Shown here: piece after piece, positions 35,485-44,217 of the stretch
Layout of the letters: every line of letters starts with the position of its first letter
Position numbering within the stretch: the stretch's first letter is position 1
Assembly (NCBI GenBank): GCA_934728585.1
Contig: CAKVDZ010000009.1
Location: 1-64,000 of the forward strand
DNA length: 64,000 nt
DNA from: an uncultured Candidatus Melainabacteria bacterium
Lineage (GTDB): Bacteria; Cyanobacteriota; Vampirovibrionia; Gastranaerophilales; Gastranaerophilaceae
Reading direction: 5' to 3'
Notes under the pieces: model-generated
What the model saw: the letters and a program-made list of their open reading frames with translations, nothing else
Told to the model about the DNA's origin: nothing
Databases searched by the model: none
Translations under genes and position numbers: made by a program

Positions 35485-35986
35485 TTACATTTCTATCGGT
35501 AAAATTTTAAATTTTCATGGTGTTCAAGGAGAAGCCAAGGTTGGTTATTCAAAAAATCAAGCTGATTTTTTGAAAACTCTTAGTGGTGCTTATATTTCTG
35601 TTAATAACGAATACAAGTATTTCAAAATTAAAAATATAAAATTCAATAACAAATTTGCAATAATTAAATTTGAGGGAATAAATTCTATTAACGAGGTTTT
35701 AGAGTACAAAAATGCGTTAATTTACGTTCCACAAGAAGATTTTGAAAACTCTTTAGATGATGGAGAATACCTAGTTGATGACTTAATCGGAATGGAAGTT
35801 TACTCAAACGACAAAAAAATTGGTATGGTCATAGGCGTTTCTTCAAATGGCGCAAATGATTTATTATCAATAAGAGGCACTTCTCAAAAAGTTTCTTTAG
35901 TTCCTTTTGTTGATGAATTGGTTCCAGAAGTTGATTTGAAGAATAGAAAAATCATTATAAATGAAATTCAAGGATTGATAGAATAA
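35468..35986 (+). CDS. rimM: ribosome maturation factor RimM
   Basis: A 172-residue 16S rRNA-processing protein. The N-terminal RimM domain starts YISIGKILNFHGVQGEAKV, and the C-terminal PRC-barrel contains DDLIGMEVYSNDKKIGMVIGV and a VPFVDELVPEVDL segment. It binds S19 during maturation of the 30S head. The start ATG overlaps the preceding gene by 17 bases and its stop overlaps trmD by one base (the standard rimM-trmD pair). Confidence 0.94.
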   Translation: MKMKNNYISIGKILNFHGVQGEAKVGYSKNQADFLKTLSGAYISVNNEYKYFKIKNIKFNNKFAIIKFEGINSINEVLEYKNALIYVPQEDFENSLDDGEYLVDDLIGMEVYSNDKKIGMVIGVSSNGANDLLSIRGTSQKVSLVPFVDELVPEVDLKNRKIIINEIQGLIE

Positions 35987-36669
35987 TGAAATTTGATGTT
36001 CTTACATTATTCCCTGAAATGATTGACTCTTACTGTAATTGCAGTATTTTAAAAAGAGCAACCGAACGAAATGTTATAGAGGTTAACTCAATCAATCCGC
36101 GTGATTTTTCACTTGATAAACACAAAAAAGTTGACGATACCCCTTATGGTGGTGGCGCAGGAATGGTTTTGGCTCCTCAACCGTACGTAGATGCGTATGA
36201 AAGTATTAAAAAAGTCGCAAATTCTTGCACATTAATGATGACCCCACAGGGAGAACCTTTTAACAATGATATTGCAAGAGAGTTAGCAACATTCGACCAA
36301 ATAATTATCTTATGCGGTCATTATGAGGGTTTTGACGAAAGAATTAGAGAAATTATAAAACCTAGAGAAATTTCAATAGGTGATTATGTTCTAACAGGTG
36401 GCGAATTACCTGCGTTGTGTGTTATAGATTCAGTAAGTCGTAAAATTGATGGTGTTTTAGGTAAAATTGAATCAGCAGATGATGATAGTTTTGAAAATGG
36501 TCTGCTTGAATATCCACAATATACAAAACCTCGCGAATATAGAGGCTTAAAAGTTCCAGAAGTCTTGTTAAACGGTAATCATAAAGAGATTGAACAGTTT
36601 AGAAAAACTGAAATGCTAAAACGTACAGAAAAGCGTCGTCCAGATTTGATTGAAAAATACAAAAATTAG
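35986..36669 (+). CDS. trmD: tRNA (guanine37-N1)-methyltransferase
   Basis: A 227-residue SPOUT enzyme that makes m1G37. The start FDVLTLFPEM, the substrate segment DDTPYGGGAGMVL, the knot with ILCGHYEGFDERI and the SIGDYVLTGGELPALCVIDS segment are all canonical. It is translationally coupled to rimM. Its last four bases overlap the end of the convergent GntR-like regulator. Confidence 0.96.
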   Translation: MKFDVLTLFPEMIDSYCNCSILKRATERNVIEVNSINPRDFSLDKHKKVDDTPYGGGAGMVLAPQPYVDAYESIKKVANSCTLMMTPQGEPFNNDIARELATFDQIIILCGHYEGFDERIREIIKPREISIGDYVLTGGELPALCVIDSVSRKIDGVLGKIESADDDSFENGLLEYPQYTKPREYRGLKVPEVLLNGNHKEIEQFRKTEMLKRTEKRRPDLIEKYKN

Positions 36670-37796
36670 TTTTCTGAATAGTTGGCGTATTTAGGATTTA
36701 CGGCAACCCATTCAAATGGCATTTGTGCAGATGTCATTGGTATTGCTTTCACGTATGTTCCGCCATATCTTCCTCTAGAAAAAGTTAAATAGCCCTCTTG
36801 AGCTAAGTTTTGAAAGGCTTTTCTTATTGTGTTTGGACTTACGTCCATCAAATTTGCCATTTCCATAATAGATGGAAGTTTTGAGTTTACTGAATATTTT
36901 TCAATAATAAGATTTTTTATAGAATCATGTATTCGCTCATAATGGTATCTTGCAGTAAGTTGTGATTTAGCAAAGATAGCTGTTTCAGCTTGAGGTTGAA
37001 GATTTGATTTGTTAGGTATTTTAATGACGCAAGTGCCATATCTACCGCGTTTTGGTAACAAGATTCCATCTTTTGTTAAAATCTCCAAAGCGTTATGAAT
37101 TGTTTTTACGCTAACTTTAAGTGTTTCTGCAAGTTTTGCATGTGTTGGAAGCCTGTCACCTAAACTTAAGTTTTTTAAAATATATTGTTTTAAATCATCT
37201 GCAACTTTTGTTGTTAAAGAGTTTTCGACTTCGGTGTTAATTTCAAATTTATTATCTTTTAAAACCCAACTCAAATCTTTGTTGTTAGTTTTTTCAATCA
37301 CGCCATTATTTACAAGTGATTCCATCGCAAGTCCAGTTGTATTTACAGGAATATTTATGTACTGAGAAATAGCCCTAACAGAGGGTAACTGTTCTCCGAT
37401 TTTGAAGTTATTTTTTTGAATAAATGTTTTGATAAGTTCAACTGCAAGTTCGCGTTTTGACGAAGATTTTCTTAATTTTACATCTTTGTTGTTGACGTCC
37501 GCAATCATAGTTCCAACACATTGTTTTGAATATAACAAACCTTTATTTTCAAGATGTCTATAAATATTTTGAACAGTTCCAACACTGATGTCTAACAAGT
37601 CAGCCATTAACTGTTTTGTAGGCATTAATTCATTTGGAAAAACATTTTTTTCAAAGTTATCTAAAATCCATTTTTCAATAGATTTAACTAAAAATTCTGT
37701 CTTTGTTCCCTCAAAATCTGCATTTATAAAATCGGCAAATTCGCTAATTGGAATGTGTTTAAGTTTTGATTTGTCAGGTTTAATAAATTTTTCCAT
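36666..37796 (-). CDS. regulator with four tandem GntR-type winged-helix domains
   Basis: A 376-residue protein. I count four winged helix-turn-helix units of the GntR kind: about 33-98 (MPTKQLMADLLDISVGTVQ, GTMI wing), 114-178 (LPSVRAISQYINIPVNTTG), 195-260 (LPTHAKLAETLKVSVKTIH, GRYGTCVI wing) and 280-350 (LPSIMEMANLMDVSPNTIR, GRYGGTYV wing). Ordinary GntR regulators have one such domain plus an effector or oligomerisation domain; here there is none. Domains 3 and 4 are closest to consensus and domain 2 has lost its wing glycines. TATAAT lies 6 nt from the ATG (complement of 37803-37808), so it is probably leaderless. It is divergent from metK. Confidence 0.8.
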   Translation of the reverse strand: MEKFIKPDKSKLKHIPISEFADFINADFEGTKTEFLVKSIEKWILDNFEKNVFPNELMPTKQLMADLLDISVGTVQNIYRHLENKGLLYSKQCVGTMIADVNNKDVKLRKSSSKRELAVELIKTFIQKNNFKIGEQLPSVRAISQYINIPVNTTGLAMESLVNNGVIEKTNNKDLSWVLKDNKFEINTEVENSLTTKVADDLKQYILKNLSLGDRLPTHAKLAETLKVSVKTIHNALEILTKDGILLPKRGRYGTCVIKIPNKSNLQPQAETAIFAKSQLTARYHYERIHDSIKNLIIEKYSVNSKLPSIMEMANLMDVSPNTIRKAFQNLAQEGYLTFSRGRYGGTYVKAIPMTSAQMPFEWVAVNPKYANYSEN

Positions 37797-37826
37797 ACTC
37801 TTATTATATCATATTTATAAAAAAAC

Positions 37827-37881
37827 AATCAAATTTTTATAAATATTTTATATAGATTTGATTTTTACAGTTGTTTGATTT
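37827..37881. promoter_or_regulatory. putative operator sites between regulator and metK
   Basis: AATCAAAT (37827-37834) and ATTTGATT (37856-37863) form a perfect 8-bp inverted repeat with a 21-nt spacer. TTTGATTT recurs as a direct copy at 37874-37881. Three copies of the same octamer in 55 bp, between a multi-headed regulator and metK, make a plausible binding region. Confidence 0.45.
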
Positions 37882-37892
37882 ACGATTTAATT

Positions 37893-37956
37893 AAGTAAGC
37901 CGGGTTGGAATTAAAAAACTTACCGGCGAGTACATATAAATTAAGGAGAATGCAAT
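37893..37956 (+). promoter_or_regulatory. structured leader of metK, candidate cis-regulatory RNA
   Basis: GTAAG (37895-37899) can pair with CTTAC (37919-37923). The loop GCCGG (37899-37903) can instead pair with CCGGC (37923-37927). The two pairings compete, or with shortened stems form an H-type pseudoknot. AAGGAG at 37943-37948 follows. I do not match it to a known SAM or preQ1 riboswitch consensus. Confidence 0.35.
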
Positions 37957-39228
37957 ATGGCATTAAAAAATTACTTATTTACTTCTGAATCAGTGACAGA
38001 AGGGCACCCCGACAAAGTTTGCGACCAAATTTCGGACGCGATTTTAGATGAATTTTTAACAAAGGATAATAAATCCCGCGTAGCAGCTGAAACATCTGTA
38101 ACAACAGGTATGGCTTTGGTTTGTGGTGAAATTACATCAGATTGTTACGTAGATATTCCATCTGTAGTTAGAAGCACAATTAAAAACATTGGTTATGTTG
38201 GAGAAAACGGTGGCGGTTTTGACTACAAAACTTGCGCTGTGTTGACAAGTATTGATGAACAATCTACAGATATTGCAGGTGGTGTAAACAAAGCTTTAGA
38301 AACAAGAAATGATAATTCAGATACATCTGCATCAGAAACAGAAGATATCGGCGCTGGTGACCAAGGTATTATGTTTGGTTACGCTTGTAACGAAACTCCA
38401 GAATTGATGCCTTTACCAATCAGTTTGGCTCACAAGTTATCTTACAGATTATCAAGAGTTAGAAAAAAAGGTATTGTTGATTACTTAAGACCAGACGGTA
38501 AATCACAAGTTACAGTTGAATATGTTGACGGTAAACCTGCAAGAATTCACACTGTATTAATTTCAACTCAACACGATCCTGTTATTGGTACAGTTAGTGA
38601 TAATCAAAAAGTTCAATCAATTATTAAAAAAGATATTCAAGAACACGTGATTGATTTTGTTTTCAAAAACGAAAAAATTAAACCTGATGAAAATACTATA
38701 ATCTTGGTTAACCCATCTGGACGTTTCGTTATTGGTGGACCTCAAGGTGATGCAGGTCTAACAGGTAGAAAAATTATTGTAGATACATACGGTGGCTACT
38801 CTAGACATGGTGGTGGAGCTTTTTCAGGAAAAGACCCTACAAAAGTTGACCGTTCAGCTGCTTATGCTGCAAGGTATGTTGCTAAAAACATTGTAAAAGC
38901 AGGTTTGGCAGAAAAATGTGAAATTGAATTAGCTTATGCAATTGGCGTTGCAGAACCTATTTCAGTTTTGGTTGACACTTTTGGAACAGGTACAATTGCT
39001 GATGAGGATTTGTCAGAATTAGTAAACAAAAACTTTGACTTAAGACCAGTTGGTATTATTAACAAGTTTGATTTAAGAAATTTACCAGCTAAAAACGGTG
39101 GTAAATTCTATCAAAGACTAGCTGCTTATGGTCATATGGGCAGAACTGATTTAGAAGTTCCATGGGAAGAAACAGATAAAGCAGAAATTTTAAAAGAACA
39201 AGCGCAAGCATATAAAGCGTTAGTTTAA
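37957..39228 (+). CDS. metK: S-adenosylmethionine synthetase
   Basis: A 423-residue enzyme making SAM from methionine and ATP. Signature segments are present: [20 protein letters not shown] near the start, [12 protein letters not shown] (about residue 128), [21 protein letters not shown] and [19 protein letters not shown] (about 286-304). It is slightly longer than the E. coli protein. TTAAGGAGAATGCAAT provides the ribosome site. It is preceded by a possible structured leader and repeated operator-like octamers, and followed by a strong terminator. Confidence 0.97.
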   Translation: MALKNYLFTSESVTEGHPDKVCDQISDAILDEFLTKDNKSRVAAETSVTTGMALVCGEITSDCYVDIPSVVRSTIKNIGYVGENGGGFDYKTCAVLTSIDEQSTDIAGGVNKALETRNDNSDTSASETEDIGAGDQGIMFGYACNETPELMPLPISLAHKLSYRLSRVRKKGIVDYLRPDGKSQVTVEYVDGKPARIHTVLISTQHDPVIGTVSDNQKVQSIIKKDIQEHVIDFVFKNEKIKPDENTIILVNPSGRFVIGGPQGDAGLTGRKIIVDTYGGYSRHGGGAFSGKDPTKVDRSAAYAARYVAKNIVKAGLAEKCEIELAYAIGVAEPISVLVDTFGTGTIADEDLSELVNKNFDLRPVGIINKFDLRNLPAKNGGKFYQRLAAYGHMGRTDLEVPWEETDKAEILKEQAQAYKALV

Positions 39229-39238
39229 TTATAATGTG

Positions 39239-39271
39239 CAAAAAGGGGGTTACTTTTAATCCCCTTTTTTA
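39239..39271 (+). terminator. intrinsic terminator after metK
   Basis: AAAAAGGGGGTT and AATCCCCTTTTTT form a stem of about 10 bp ending in a T-run, 11 bases after the metK stop codon. Confidence 0.9.
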
Positions 39272-39290
39272 GTGTAAAAAGGATAGATAG

Positions 39291-39674
39291 ATGTTATTAA
39301 ATATTTTTTCAATATTTTTAGGTGGTGGCATTGGCGCGGTATTACGCTATTTGACAAGCCTTTTGTACCTAAAAGTTTTCAATTTTAATTTTCCGCTTGC
39401 AACCTTGAGTGTAAATTTGGTGGGCTCTCTTTTACTAGGTATTTTAGCTGTATATTTATTTGAAGATGAAAATATGTCCGAGCACATGAAACACGCTTTA
39501 ACTGTAGGTTTGTGTGGTGGATTTACAACATTTAGTACGTTTGCATTCGAAGTTTTTGGTATGCTAAAACGAGGTGAATATTTTATCTCTATTTTGTATA
39601 TAATTTTGAGTGTGTTTTTATCAGTAATGGTTGCTGCAGCAGGTTTTTATTGGGCTAAGAATTATGTTTACTAA
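39291..39674 (+). CDS. crcB: fluoride ion channel CrcB/Fluc
   Basis: A 127-residue protein with four membrane helices and the family motifs GGGIGAVLRY, LSVNLVGSLLLG (the conserved Asn), and GLCGGFTTFSTFAFE, which lines the dual fluoride pore with phenylalanines. It exports fluoride as a dual-topology dimer. AAGGAT precedes the ATG. I see no room for a fluoride riboswitch between it and the metK terminator. The next gene overlaps by 11 bases. Confidence 0.94.
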   Translation: MLLNIFSIFLGGGIGAVLRYLTSLLYLKVFNFNFPLATLSVNLVGSLLLGILAVYLFEDENMSEHMKHALTVGLCGGFTTFSTFAFEVFGMLKRGEYFISILYIILSVFLSVMVAAAGFYWAKNYVY

Positions 39675-40605
39675 TCAAAAAACAAAGAAAAGAATTTTAT
39701 TTGTTGGACTTCCAGATATGGCATATATTTGCCTTGAGGGAGTTTTGAATGCTGGTTTTAATGTCGTTGGCGTTATGGGACCAAAACGTAATCACGAAAC
39801 TTATACAAATTTTAAACAATTTGCATTGTCAAAAGGAATGAATTTTATTGACTGGACTGATTTAAAGGCCCCTCAATTCTTAGATTATATTAAATCTTTA
39901 AATGTTGATGTTGCAGTTGTTGCGTCTTTCAATTATAAAATCCCAAAGGAATTATTAGAAATCCCAAAATTTGGCTTTGTGAATGTTCACCCATCGTTAT
40001 TGCCAAAATACAGAGGAGGAAACCCTTATACAAACGTTATTATGAATGGTGAAAAGGAAACTGGTGTTACAATTCACTTTATGGACGAGGGGTTTGATAC
40101 AGGTGATATTATCACGCAAAAATCAGTTGAGATTTCGCCAATAGAAACAATGGGAACGTTGTTCAATAGGTTGAATTTATTGGGTATGCAGTTGTTGGTT
40201 GGAACTTTGGCAGAGTTAGAAAAAAAAGATAGTTTGCCAAGGTATAAACAGCCAGAGGGAGAATTTATTTCTGGAAAAAGTGTAAAGGATAAAGATTTAT
40301 TTATCAATTATAGACAATCTGCAGTTGATATTGAGCGTTTTATCAGGGCTTTAAATCCATTTCTTATTGCGTCAACTACTTTTAGAGACAATATGATAAA
40401 AATTTTTATGGCTCAAGCTGTAGAGGGAAACTCTGCAAGATTTCCAATCGGTTCAATTGCAAAAATAGAAGACGATAAATTTTATATAGCAACTGCAAAT
40501 GGCTTTATTTGTCCGACAGCATTACAGTTTGGAAGCTTCTTTGTAGGTAATACGCAAGACTTTATGCGAATTTTAGCTCCAAAAATAGGTGAGGTATTTA
40601 AATAA
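39664..40605 (+). CDS. formyltransferase, methionyl-tRNA formyltransferase-like
   Basis: A 313-residue protein. The N-terminal Formyl_trans_N domain (about 8-180) has the catalytic set Asn-His-Asp: VNVHPSLLPKYRGGNPY, then GVTIHFMDEGFDTGDI. The C-terminal part (about 200-310: IDYRQSA-type segment, IRALNPF, LQFGSFFVG) fits the Fmt C-terminal barrel. It probably formylates initiator Met-tRNA using 10-formyl-THF. A sugar-amine formyltransferase (ArnA/WbkC-like) is the alternative, since GGNP and the first glycine loop differ from typical Fmt. The true start is ATG at 39664; the longer frame upstream lies inside crcB. Confidence 0.75.
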   Translation: MFTNQKTKKRILFVGLPDMAYICLEGVLNAGFNVVGVMGPKRNHETYTNFKQFALSKGMNFIDWTDLKAPQFLDYIKSLNVDVAVVASFNYKIPKELLEIPKFGFVNVHPSLLPKYRGGNPYTNVIMNGEKETGVTIHFMDEGFDTGDIITQKSVEISPIETMGTLFNRLNLLGMQLLVGTLAELEKKDSLPRYKQPEGEFISGKSVKDKDLFINYRQSAVDIERFIRALNPFLIASTTFRDNMIKIFMAQAVEGNSARFPIGSIAKIEDDKFYIATANGFICPTALQFGSFFVGNTQDFMRILAPKIGEVFK

Positions 40606-41432
40606 TGGAAGAATTAAAATTTTTAACTGCAGGTATGCCATTAAGAACAGATAAAAAAATTGGTTATGCAAATGCTTTTGAAGTTCTTAAAGATATGAAC
40701 TTGGACGGAATGGAAGTTGAATTTGTCCAAGGTGTTAGAATGAGCGACAAATCAAGACAATTGGTTAAAAGTGCTTCTAAAGACCTTGTTTTTACCGCTC
40801 ACGGACCTTATTATATAAATTTGAACGCAAGAGAACAAGAAAAAATTGATGCAAGCATAAAAAGAATTGTTGATACTGCAATGGTAGCCAACGAATTTGG
40901 GGGATATAGTATAACTTACCACGCAGCTTTTTATTTAGGAAATGACAAAGATGTAGTATTTAAACGTGTAGTAGAGCGAACTGCTCAAATTATTGAAATT
41001 TTAGAAAAAGATAATATCAAAATTTGGATAAGGCCAGAAACAACTGGTAAAGGTACTCAATGGGGCGATGTTGATGAAATTATTGCTCTTTCTAAAGAAT
41101 TTCCGCAAGTGTTGCCTTGTGTAGATTTTGCGCATGTTCACGCAAGAAGTGGCGGTGGTTTTAATACATACGAGGATTTCTGTAATATTTTAGAAAAAAT
41201 TGCTAAAAATTTAGGAGATACTGCTATAAATAATTTTCACGCTCACTTGGCAGGTATTGCTTATTCAGAAAAAGGTGAAAAACATCATTTACCGTTGCAA
41301 GAATCGGATATGAATTATAAAGACTTGCTAAAAGCGATGAAAAAATTTAATGTAAAAGGTGTTGTTGTTTGCGAAAGCCCTAATATTGAAGATGATTGTA
41401 AATTAATAAAAGATTATTATTTATCAATTTAG
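40605..41432 (+). CDS. endonuclease IV-like TIM-barrel protein (AP endonuclease family 2)
   Basis: A 275-residue barrel protein. Metal-binding positions of the endonuclease IV/xylose-isomerase-like fold are recognisable: TAHGPYYINLNA (His), ITYHAAFYLG (His), IRPETTGKGTQWGD (Glu), LPCVDFAHVHARSGG (Asp, His) and NNFHAHLAG (His). These are spaced as in deoxyribonuclease IV, which cuts at abasic sites using three zinc ions. VHxG-type glycine loops are altered, so the exact activity is not certain. It overlaps the formyltransferase stop by one base and ends before its own intergenic promoter for the next gene. Confidence 0.75.
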   Translation: MEELKFLTAGMPLRTDKKIGYANAFEVLKDMNLDGMEVEFVQGVRMSDKSRQLVKSASKDLVFTAHGPYYINLNAREQEKIDASIKRIVDTAMVANEFGGYSITYHAAFYLGNDKDVVFKRVVERTAQIIEILEKDNIKIWIRPETTGKGTQWGDVDEIIALSKEFPQVLPCVDFAHVHARSGGGFNTYEDFCNILEKIAKNLGDTAINNFHAHLAGIAYSEKGEKHHLPLQESDMNYKDLLKAMKKFNVKGVVVCESPNIEDDCKLIKDYYLSI

Positions 41433-41489
41433 TTTGTGATATAATTATCTAAAGACATAGTATTCAACTCTAGATACAAGGAGATAATT
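41431..41489 (+). promoter_or_regulatory. promoter and ribosome site of the thioesterase gene
   Basis: TTTGTGATATAATTATC holds an extended TGTG and a perfect TATAAT at 41440-41445. AAGGAG lies 6-7 nt before the ATG at 41490. Confidence 0.65.
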
Positions 41490-42236
41490 ATGATAGATGA
41501 ACAATCACAATTCTTTTATGAAACAGAATATTTTGTAAGATATAGTGAAATGGATTATAAAAGACGTTTAAAACCGTCTGCTTTTTTGAACTTTTTGCAA
41601 GATACTGCAACAAACGCAGCTGATGTTGGTCAATTTGGCTATGATCAAATTGTCACAAGGGGGTTAGGTTGGTATTTATTAAAATATCACATGGAATTTA
41701 ATAAATATCCAACAGAAGTTCAAGACTTGATTATAAAAACCGAGGCTAGAGGCTGTAATAAATTGTTTGCACAACGTGATTTTGAGGTTTATACAAAAGA
41801 AAAAGAATTGGTTGCAAGAGTTTTGAGTTACTGGACCTTAGTTAATTTAAATGATAAATCAATTGTTTCGCCAAGCAGTGTTTTTGAGGTGGCTATGCGT
41901 AAAGTTGAAAAACGTGATGATGATTTGTCGTTTAATAAAATTCACCCTGTTGAAAGAGTTGATTACACTGCTGAATTTAAAGTTAGATTTGATGATATTG
42001 ACGTAAACGGTCACGTAAATAATATGCATTATATTGTTTGGGCGCTAGAAACTTTACCTAAAGAATTTAGAGATAATCATTTGTTAAAAACTCTTGATAT
42101 TGTTTACAAAAAAGAAGTTCAATATGGTAATGAAATTTTATCTGAAGCACAAATTGATGATAATGTTGTAAAAATCGCTGTAAAAAATAAGGTGACAGAC
42201 GATGATTTGTGTGTAATTGAAGCTGAATTTAATTAA
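41490..42236 (+). CDS. acyl-ACP thioesterase
   Basis: A 248-residue double-hotdog enzyme. The first hotdog (about 10-140) has the YFVRYSEMDYKRRLKPSAFLNFLQD pattern and the second (about 155-245) has VRFDDIDVNGHVNNMHYIVWALE. The Asn and His of NGHVNN are the catalytic residues seen in plant FatA/FatB and bacterial homologues. It releases fatty acids from acyl carrier protein and so influences lipid chain length. It has its own promoter and ribosome site and is followed by a pseudogene fragment. Confidence 0.88.
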   Translation: MIDEQSQFFYETEYFVRYSEMDYKRRLKPSAFLNFLQDTATNAADVGQFGYDQIVTRGLGWYLLKYHMEFNKYPTEVQDLIIKTEARGCNKLFAQRDFEVYTKEKELVARVLSYWTLVNLNDKSIVSPSSVFEVAMRKVEKRDDDLSFNKIHPVERVDYTAEFKVRFDDIDVNGHVNNMHYIVWALETLPKEFRDNHLLKTLDIVYKKEVQYGNEILSEAQIDDNVVKIAVKNKVTDDDLCVIEAEFN

Positions 42237-42266
42237 CTATTGTAAAAATAAAATATTTATTATTAG

Positions 42267-42575
42267 TCTAATCTTGCGGTTGCTTATTATACAGATGATT
42301 CAATATTCTTTGTGGCTGATATCGACGGACCAAGCAAAGGAAAATCAGCTGCTGGTTCTGATGTCTTTTTATTCAATTTAGATTCTCAAGGTAATTTTCT
42401 TGCTAATCCAAGTGGTAATATGATAACAACCCCTGCGGATCTGTCTTGGGGTTCTTCTGATTTGATGACTTTGTGGGTTATAAAAAATGGAAATATGGAT
42501 TACCAAAAAATTACAAATGGCAAGTGCCCAAATGGTACTGTTTTAAATTGGGATTCTAATACAACTTGTAAATAA
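42267..42575 (+). pseudogene. C-terminal remnant of a prepilin-like secreted protein
   Basis: The frame opens just after a TAG at 42264 with SNLAVAYYTDDSIFFVADIDGPSKGK and runs to a normal stop. The sequence, with its DVFLFNLDSQGNFLANPSG and CPNGTVLNW...NTTC ending, looks like the C-terminal half of a type IV pilin-like or pseudopilin protein, where a D-x-N/D-G-x-K-GP pattern and a terminal Cys pair are common. The N-terminal prepilin helix is absent upstream. A GTG at 42312 gives an 87-codon open frame, but no ribosome site precedes it. It is most likely a truncated relic. Confidence 0.6.
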
Positions 42576-42640
42576 AGTTTAAAATCTTCTATGTTTATGG
42601 TTTAATTGTAATGTATAACTATTAAATGAGGATTTTAAAA

Positions 42641-43108
42641 ATGAATATTGAAAGAACATTTGTAGCTTTAAAACCTGACGCTGTTCAAAGAGGCTTAATC
42701 GGTAAGATTATTACTCGTTTTGAAGAAAAAGGGTTTAAAATTATTGCTTTAAAAATGTTAGAAGTTTCAGATGAACAAGCTGCAGCTCATTATGCAGAAC
42801 ATGTTGGTAAACCATTTTATCAACCTTTAATCCAGTTTATTACATCTGCTCCGATTGTGGCTATGGTTATTGAAGGTATTGATGCAATTGAAGAAGTTAG
42901 ACATATTGTCGGCGCAACAAACCCAGACAAAGCTGATGTTGGTTCTATCAGAGCTGATTACTCTCCATTAATGAAGTGTAACTGTATTCACGCTTCTGAT
43001 TCTGTTGCTTCTGCGGAAAGAGAGATGGCTATCTACTTTGACGTAGAAAAAGAACTTTGTGCTAACTGGAAAACTATGATGGAAGTTGTTTTAGATGGAT
43101 TGCAATAA
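42641..43108 (+). CDS. ndk: nucleoside diphosphate kinase
   Basis: A 155-residue enzyme that equilibrates nucleoside di- and triphosphates. It starts ERTFVALKPDAVQRGLIG; the catalytic His lies in NCIHASDSVASAEREMAIYF (about residue 121), and the P-loop-like ATNPDKADVGSIRADY is complete. ATG at 42641 has GAGG upstream; the frame extends five codons further but without support. It overlaps tgt by 14 bases. Confidence 0.96.
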   Translation: MNIERTFVALKPDAVQRGLIGKIITRFEEKGFKIIALKMLEVSDEQAAAHYAEHVGKPFYQPLIQFITSAPIVAMVIEGIDAIEEVRHIVGATNPDKADVGSIRADYSPLMKCNCIHASDSVASAEREMAIYFDVEKELCANWKTMMEVVLDGLQ

Positions 43109-44216
43109 GTATTTTAGTTATGATTTAGTACACGTAGACAAAAATACTGGCGCGAGAGCGGGCGTTTTACATACACCTCATGGCGATATTGAAACTCCGA
43201 TTTTTATGCCTGTGGGTACTAATTCTGCCGTAAAAATGCTTACTAATCAAGATATTGAACAAACTGGCGCGCAAATTATTTTGGCGAACTCTTACCACTT
43301 ATATTTGCGCGCAGGTACAAAATTAATCAAACAATTCGGTGGAATTCATGGTTGGATGAATTGGCAAAAACCAGTTTTGACAGATTCTGGCGGATTTCAA
43401 GTTTTCTCACTTGCAGATTTGAGAAAAATTACAGAAGATGGTGTTAAATTCCGTGACCCTAAAGACGGTAAGGAACACTTTATTTCGCCTGAGATTTCAA
43501 TGGAAATTCAAGAAGATATAGGCGCTGATATTATGATGGCGTTTGATGTTTGCTCTCCATTCCCTTGTACTTATCAAGAGGCTAAAAAGGCTATGGAACA
43601 AACTCATCGTTGGTTAGAAAGATGTTTTAAAGCAAAAACTAATCCAAAGCAAGCTTTATTTCCAATTGTACAAGGTGCTTTCTTTGATGATTTGCGTCGT
43701 GAAAGTGCAAGTGTAATTTCATCTTACGATGCTGTAGGTTATGCTATTGGTGGGTTATCTGTAGGTGAAGATAAGGAAACGATGAATCACTTTACAGAAT
43801 TTACTGCTCCATTATTACCAGAAAATAAACCAAGATACTTGATGGGTGTAGGTACTCCAGAAGACTTGTTAGATGGAATTAAACGTGGAATTGATATGTT
43901 TGATTGTGTTTTACCAACAAGAAATGCAAGACATGGTTCGTTCTTCACTCACGACGGAAAAAGATGTATTAAAAATCAACAATTCCAAGCAGATCCTACA
44001 CCGTTGGATAGTGCATGTGATTGTTATGCTTGCCAAAACCACTCTAGAGCTTATATTAGACATTTATTTAGATGCCAAGAAGCAACTGCTGCAACATTGA
44101 TGTCTATTCACAACATTAAATTCTTAATAGATTTTGCTAAAGCTTGTAGAAAAGCTATTATAAATGACGAATTTGATAAATTTTACGCAGAAAATTACTC
44201 ACACTTTGTGAAATAA
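43095..44216 (+). CDS. tgt: queuine/preQ1 tRNA-guanine transglycosylase
   Basis: A 373-residue barrel enzyme exchanging G34 of tRNA for preQ1. The nucleophile/base-recognition segments TDSGGFQVFSL, AFDVC, PIVQGAFFDDLRRES and GGLSVGE are present. The zinc site CDCYAC plus the following His (about residues 308-340) is intact. Asp in FDCVLPTRNARHG is the catalytic nucleophile. It is coupled to ndk by overlap and ends two bases before the convergent yraN. Confidence 0.96.
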   Translation: MDCNKYFSYDLVHVDKNTGARAGVLHTPHGDIETPIFMPVGTNSAVKMLTNQDIEQTGAQIILANSYHLYLRAGTKLIKQFGGIHGWMNWQKPVLTDSGGFQVFSLADLRKITEDGVKFRDPKDGKEHFISPEISMEIQEDIGADIMMAFDVCSPFPCTYQEAKKAMEQTHRWLERCFKAKTNPKQALFPIVQGAFFDDLRRESASVISSYDAVGYAIGGLSVGEDKETMNHFTEFTAPLLPENKPRYLMGVGTPEDLLDGIKRGIDMFDCVLPTRNARHGSFFTHDGKRCIKNQQFQADPTPLDSACDCYACQNHSRAYIRHLFRCQEATAATLMSIHNIKFLIDFAKACRKAIINDEFDKFYAENYSHFVK

Positions 44217-44217
44217 T

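Noticed and set aside
37893..37956. Known SAM-II, SAM-III or preQ1 riboswitch call
   Set aside because: The stems and loops do not match the consensus bases I know; listed only as a candidate structure.
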